Below are positions 61,422-64,000 of a DNA stretch of 64,000 nucleotides, one piece after another. The notes under the pieces are model-generated. The model was given only the letters and a program-made list of their open reading frames with translations, made no database searches and had not been told where the DNA came from. Source of the stretch: Paenibacillus borealis (GTDB taxonomy: Bacteria > Bacillota > Bacilli > Paenibacillales > Paenibacillaceae). Where the stretch lies: positions 7,998,001 through 8,062,000 of the forward strand of contig NZ_CP009285.1 in the NCBI RefSeq assembly GCF_000758665.1, written 5' to 3'. Made by a program: the position numbers and the translations under genes. How positions within the stretch are numbered: position 1 is the first letter of the stretch; each line of letters starts with the position of its first letter.

Positions 61422-62942
61422 TTATGAATGCTTTACCTTAATTTGCTGCACAGGCTCCCCTGGTCCATTAGTCAGACCGAGCGATGCTGCTGCCGAAGCA
61501 TGAATTTCGTTCAATACCGCTGTGTTTGCCGATAGGGATATGCCGTAGGAAGGAATCATTCGTTTGATCTTCGGCTCCCAGGCCTCAATATGCTGCGGGA
61601 AGCATTTGCTGAGGACCTCCAGCATGACCGAAACGGCGGTAGAAGCCCCCGGAGAAGCGCCGAGCAGTGCGGCTATGGAGCCATCGGCGCTGCTGATCAC
61701 CTCCGTGCCAAATTGAAGCGTACCTTTGCCGGCAGCCGTATCTTTAATAATCTGCACCCGCTGGCCCGCCACCACCAGCTCCCAATCCTCGGTTTTCGCT
61801 TCCGGAACAAATTCCCGCAAAGCTTCCATCCGCTGCTCTTTGGACAGCATGACCTGCCCGATCAAATATTTGGTCAATTGCATATTCTTTGCGCCTGCCG
61901 CCAGCATCGTGACGAGATTATCCGGCTTAACGGAGGTTATCAGATCAAACATCGAACCGAACTTCAGGAATTTGGGCGAGAAGCCGGCAAACGGTCCGAA
62001 GAAAAGCGATTCCTGCTTGTCGATCACCCTTGTATCCAGATGCGGAACAGACATGGGAGGCGCACCCACCGCTGCTTTACCGTATACTTTGGCATGATGC
62101 TGCGCCACAATCTCCGGCTTCCGGCACACCATAAATAGTCCGCTTACCGGGAATCCGCCAATCCCTCTGCCCTCCGGAATACCGGATTTCTGCAGCAGAT
62201 GCAGGCTCCCGCCTCCGCCCCCGATGAAGACGAATTTCGCTGTATGGCGCTCAGCAGCGCCGTTAGCATTACGTACCTTGAGTTCCCAGGACCCGTCCTT
62301 AGTGCGCTTAAGGTCCTCAACCTGATGGTTGAACCGGATATCGACGTTGTTGCTCTGCAAGTGGCCGAACAGGCTGCGTGTCAAAGCGCCAAAGTTAACA
62401 TCCGTTCCCGATTCCATTCGGGTGGCCGCCACCGGCTGGCCGAGTGTCCGGTTCTTCATCATAAGCGGCATCCATTTCATCAGCTGCGCCGGATCAGCGG
62501 AGAATTCCATGCCTTGAAACAGCGGATGCCTTGAAAGCGCTTCAAATCTTTTTTGTAAAAAGGTTACGTCTGTCTGTCCTTCTACAAAGCTCATATGTGG
62601 TACGGGTACGATAAATTCCTGCGGATCTTGTATTCGTCTGCTGTTCACCAGATAAGACCAGAATTGCTTCGAGAACTGAAACTCCTCATTCACCTTAATA
62701 GCCTTGCTAATATCGATAGATCCATCCGGCTGCTCCGTGGTGTAATTAAGCTCGCATAATGAAGAATGCCCCGTTCCCGCATTGTTCCATTCATTGGAGC
62801 TCTCCTCCCCGGCACCAGCGCGCCGCTCAAACACAGTGATTCTCCAATCAGGCACTAGTTCCTTAAGCAGTGAACCAAGTGTTGCACTCATGATTCCGGC
62901 ACCAATTAAAATCACGTCTGTTTTGGTTTGTTGGTTGCTCAT
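61422..62942 (-). CDS. mqo: Malate:quinone oxidoreductase
   Basis: The 506-residue product has an N-terminal FAD-binding motif ([24 protein letters not shown]), then [32 protein letters not shown], the Mqo signature, and [22 protein letters not shown]. It oxidises malate to oxaloacetate at the inner membrane face, passing electrons to quinone. Length and motifs are complete. AGAAGGA precedes the ATG. Confidence 0.97.
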   Translation of the reverse strand: MSNQQTKTDVILIGAGIMSATLGSLLKELVPDWRITVFERRAGAGEESSNEWNNAGTGHSSLCELNYTTEQPDGSIDISKAIKVNEEFQFSKQFWSYLVNSRRIQDPQEFIVPVPHMSFVEGQTDVTFLQKRFEALSRHPLFQGMEFSADPAQLMKWMPLMMKNRTLGQPVAATRMESGTDVNFGALTRSLFGHLQSNNVDIRFNHQVEDLKRTKDGSWELKVRNANGAAERHTAKFVFIGGGGGSLHLLQKSGIPEGRGIGGFPVSGLFMVCRKPEIVAQHHAKVYGKAAVGAPPMSVPHLDTRVIDKQESLFFGPFAGFSPKFLKFGSMFDLITSVKPDNLVTMLAAGAKNMQLTKYLIGQVMLSKEQRMEALREFVPEAKTEDWELVVAGQRVQIIKDTAAGKGTLQFGTEVISSADGSIAALLGASPGASTAVSVMLEVLSKCFPQHIEAWEPKIKRMIPSYGISLSANTAVLNEIHASAAASLGLTNGPGEPVQQIKVKHS

Positions 62943-63123
62943 ATTCTACCGTCCTTCTACCCTACGATTTGCAGGAAGGATGCAGGCACTCCTGCTTTGG
63001 CACGCTTGACTTAGCCACATACCTGCTTGGGATCAATCCTGATCTTAGTGTATCACTATTGAATATAAATTTTAAGATTTATCTAATATTTTATGAAAAC
63101 AATGTTTATGGAAAAGCTATGAA

Positions 63124-64000
63124 TTACTTATAATCATTTAAGGGTCCTTCATCCATTATAACCTCTACCATATTTGAAGGTCCCATCCTGAGACTAGGCC
63201 TAAACTCTGAATTCGGTCTGCTGTAAAGCTCCAACGGGCTTATAATAACGCCAGCTGGCGTATTATGAAGTATTCCCGGCACACAGGTGTAAATCGTATC
63301 ATTATTATTTGCATTCTTGGCGGTTATCGTAACGGAGGTGCCATTATGATTATCAATACTCATGGACACCTTATATCTGTAGAATGAGCCGGTTCCATTG
63401 GATTGAGCGGAATAAACCACAGGCACAACTGCAAGAATATCATCTTTTAATCTTAATTTGATAACCTCTGTCTTCGTTGATTGGCTGCTTCTCCCGACAT
63501 CGCCCGTATGTTCCACTGTACCGTTACCATAATTTTTGAGAGGAGGTGTTCCTTCCGCCCCAAACATAGCTACATCAATCTGCTTACCATTCTTTGTGTA
63601 GACTAAAGCATAGATATCATAATCCGTCCCCGTCTTCCAAGAGACAGTAGCCGTAATTTCTGGTGTTTTATCAATAATAACGGGCTTTTGCCCTTTATCG
63701 AGGTTTATCTTACCCTTTACCTTTTCAAGGTTTATGGATGACTTCGTGTATTGATTATCTTTATTATCAGGAATTGCTATCGCCGCGGGAGCAGGTTCAG
63801 GGGCAGATTCAGGTTCAACCTCAACACCATAATTTTTACATAACCCTTCAAGCCCGGAATCAAATCCGCGCCAGATTGATTTTGCTTTTGTCTGCCCATT
63901 CCTTAGGTATAATTCCAATACTACGACTCCATTTTCGTTGGTGAAGCTGGATGGTGATAACTGAATCATCGTATTGCCGGTGCTTATCTCTGCTGTTAGA
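63124..64000 (-). CDS. TerD-family protein (TerA-like), C-terminal part cut by window edge
   Basis: The frame is open from 64000 to the stop at 63124. The start visible inside the window (63969) is probably internal, since the frame continues upstream with LTAEISTGNTM. It begins with the end of one TerD domain (VVVLELYLRNGQTKAKSIWRGFDSGLEGLCKNYGV), then a Pro/Ala/Glu linker, and a second TerD-like domain (INLDKGQKP..ITATVSWKTGTDYDIYALVYTKNG). Tandem TerD domains suggest a TerA-like tellurite/phage-resistance stress protein. Confidence 0.8.
   Translation of the reverse strand, partial: LTAEISTGNTMIQLSPSSFTNENGVVVLELYLRNGQTKAKSIWRGFDSGLEGLCKNYGVEVEPESAPEPAPAAIAIPDNKDNQYTKSSINLEKVKGKINLDKGQKPVIIDKTPEITATVSWKTGTDYDIYALVYTKNGKQIDVAMFGAEGTPPLKNYGNGTVEHTGDVGRSSQSTKTEVIKLRLKDDILAVVPVVYSAQSNGTGSFYRYKVSMSIDNHNGTSVTITAKNANNNDTIYTCVPGILHNTPAGVIISPLELYSRPNSEFRPSLRMGPSNMVEVIMDEGPLNDYK

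Noticed and set aside
1..64000. CRISPR arrays, insertion sequences, prophage or integrative element
   Set aside because: No regularly spaced identical repeats, transposase, integrase or phage structural genes were found, and no tRNA with attachment repeats.

Overview
The window comes from the chromosome of an endospore-forming Gram-positive bacterium, most likely a Paenibacillus. The support is an alpha/beta-type SASP gene, an S-layer-homology protein, a KinB-like sensor kinase, a Bacillus-type divergent ara system, a RacA-like MerR protein, many ECF sigma/anti-sigma pairs, moderate GC, and frequent GTG/TTG starts behind strong GGAGG-type ribosome binding sites. I see no rRNA, tRNA, CRISPR array, transposase or prophage. 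Most of the window reads as ordinary chromosome with accessory islands.

Layout. 0-12.9 kb: the N-terminus of an ECF sigma gene, a divergent IF-3 paralog behind a hairpin-rich leader, a GNAT, an ABC exporter with a terminator-containing leader, a sugar isomerase / TPR / sensor kinase group, an AIM24 / HAD-GNAT-GNAT / methyltransferase group, a SASP, a stand-alone HPr-kinase homologue and a membrane diguanylate cyclase. 13-20.4 kb: a kinase-like phosphotransferase, an SLH protein, a DUF1304 gene behind a tandem repeat, a cytoplasmic chemoreceptor-like protein, a convergent DUF4386/Crp pair, and an amino acid permease controlled by a singlet glycine riboswitch. 20.8-26 kb: araBDA with divergent araR, two AraR-type boxes and a near-consensus promoter. 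26-29.2 kb: GlsB-like protein, then an ECF sigma / DUF4179 anti-sigma / secreted DUF5643-like operon with a likely autoregulated promoter. 29.2-34.8 kb: TetR/MFS pump pair, then pnuC-nadR-Nudix(NrtR-like) for NAD salvage, and an Lrp regulator opposite a glyoxalase-like gene.

35.4-40.4 kb holds the most unusual locus. It encodes a 1182-residue secreted protein (signal peptide, two CBM2-like domains, thrombospondin-type-3 calcium repeats, a von Willebrand A domain, more calcium repeats, and a C-terminus resembling DUF3289). A small membrane-anchored protein follows it directly, a layout that suggests an exported effector with its immunity partner. 40.5-51.5 kb: a kinase-like gene, a TetR/MFS pair with two visible operators, a second ECF sigma/anti-sigma pair, a RacA-like protein, an ABC-2 exporter operon preceded by a LytTR regulator fused to a decayed ABC ATPase domain, a Gly/Pro-rich coat-like protein, and an ECF sigma with a SnoaL-like tail followed by a PhnB-like protein. 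51.5-56.2 kb: six tightly packed minus-strand genes (DUF4303, two SMI1/KNR4 proteins, two leucine-rich proteins, one unknown) that look like an array of immunity genes without a toxin. 56.3-64 kb: a pentapeptide-repeat protein, a WYL regulator, an ABC/GntR operon with a clear operator, an acyltransferase, malate:quinone oxidoreductase, and the C-terminal part of a TerD-family protein cut by the window edge.

All calls come from reading translated sequence and motifs by eye. No database search was run. Start codons were moved from the longest frame wherever a better ribosome binding site was visible.
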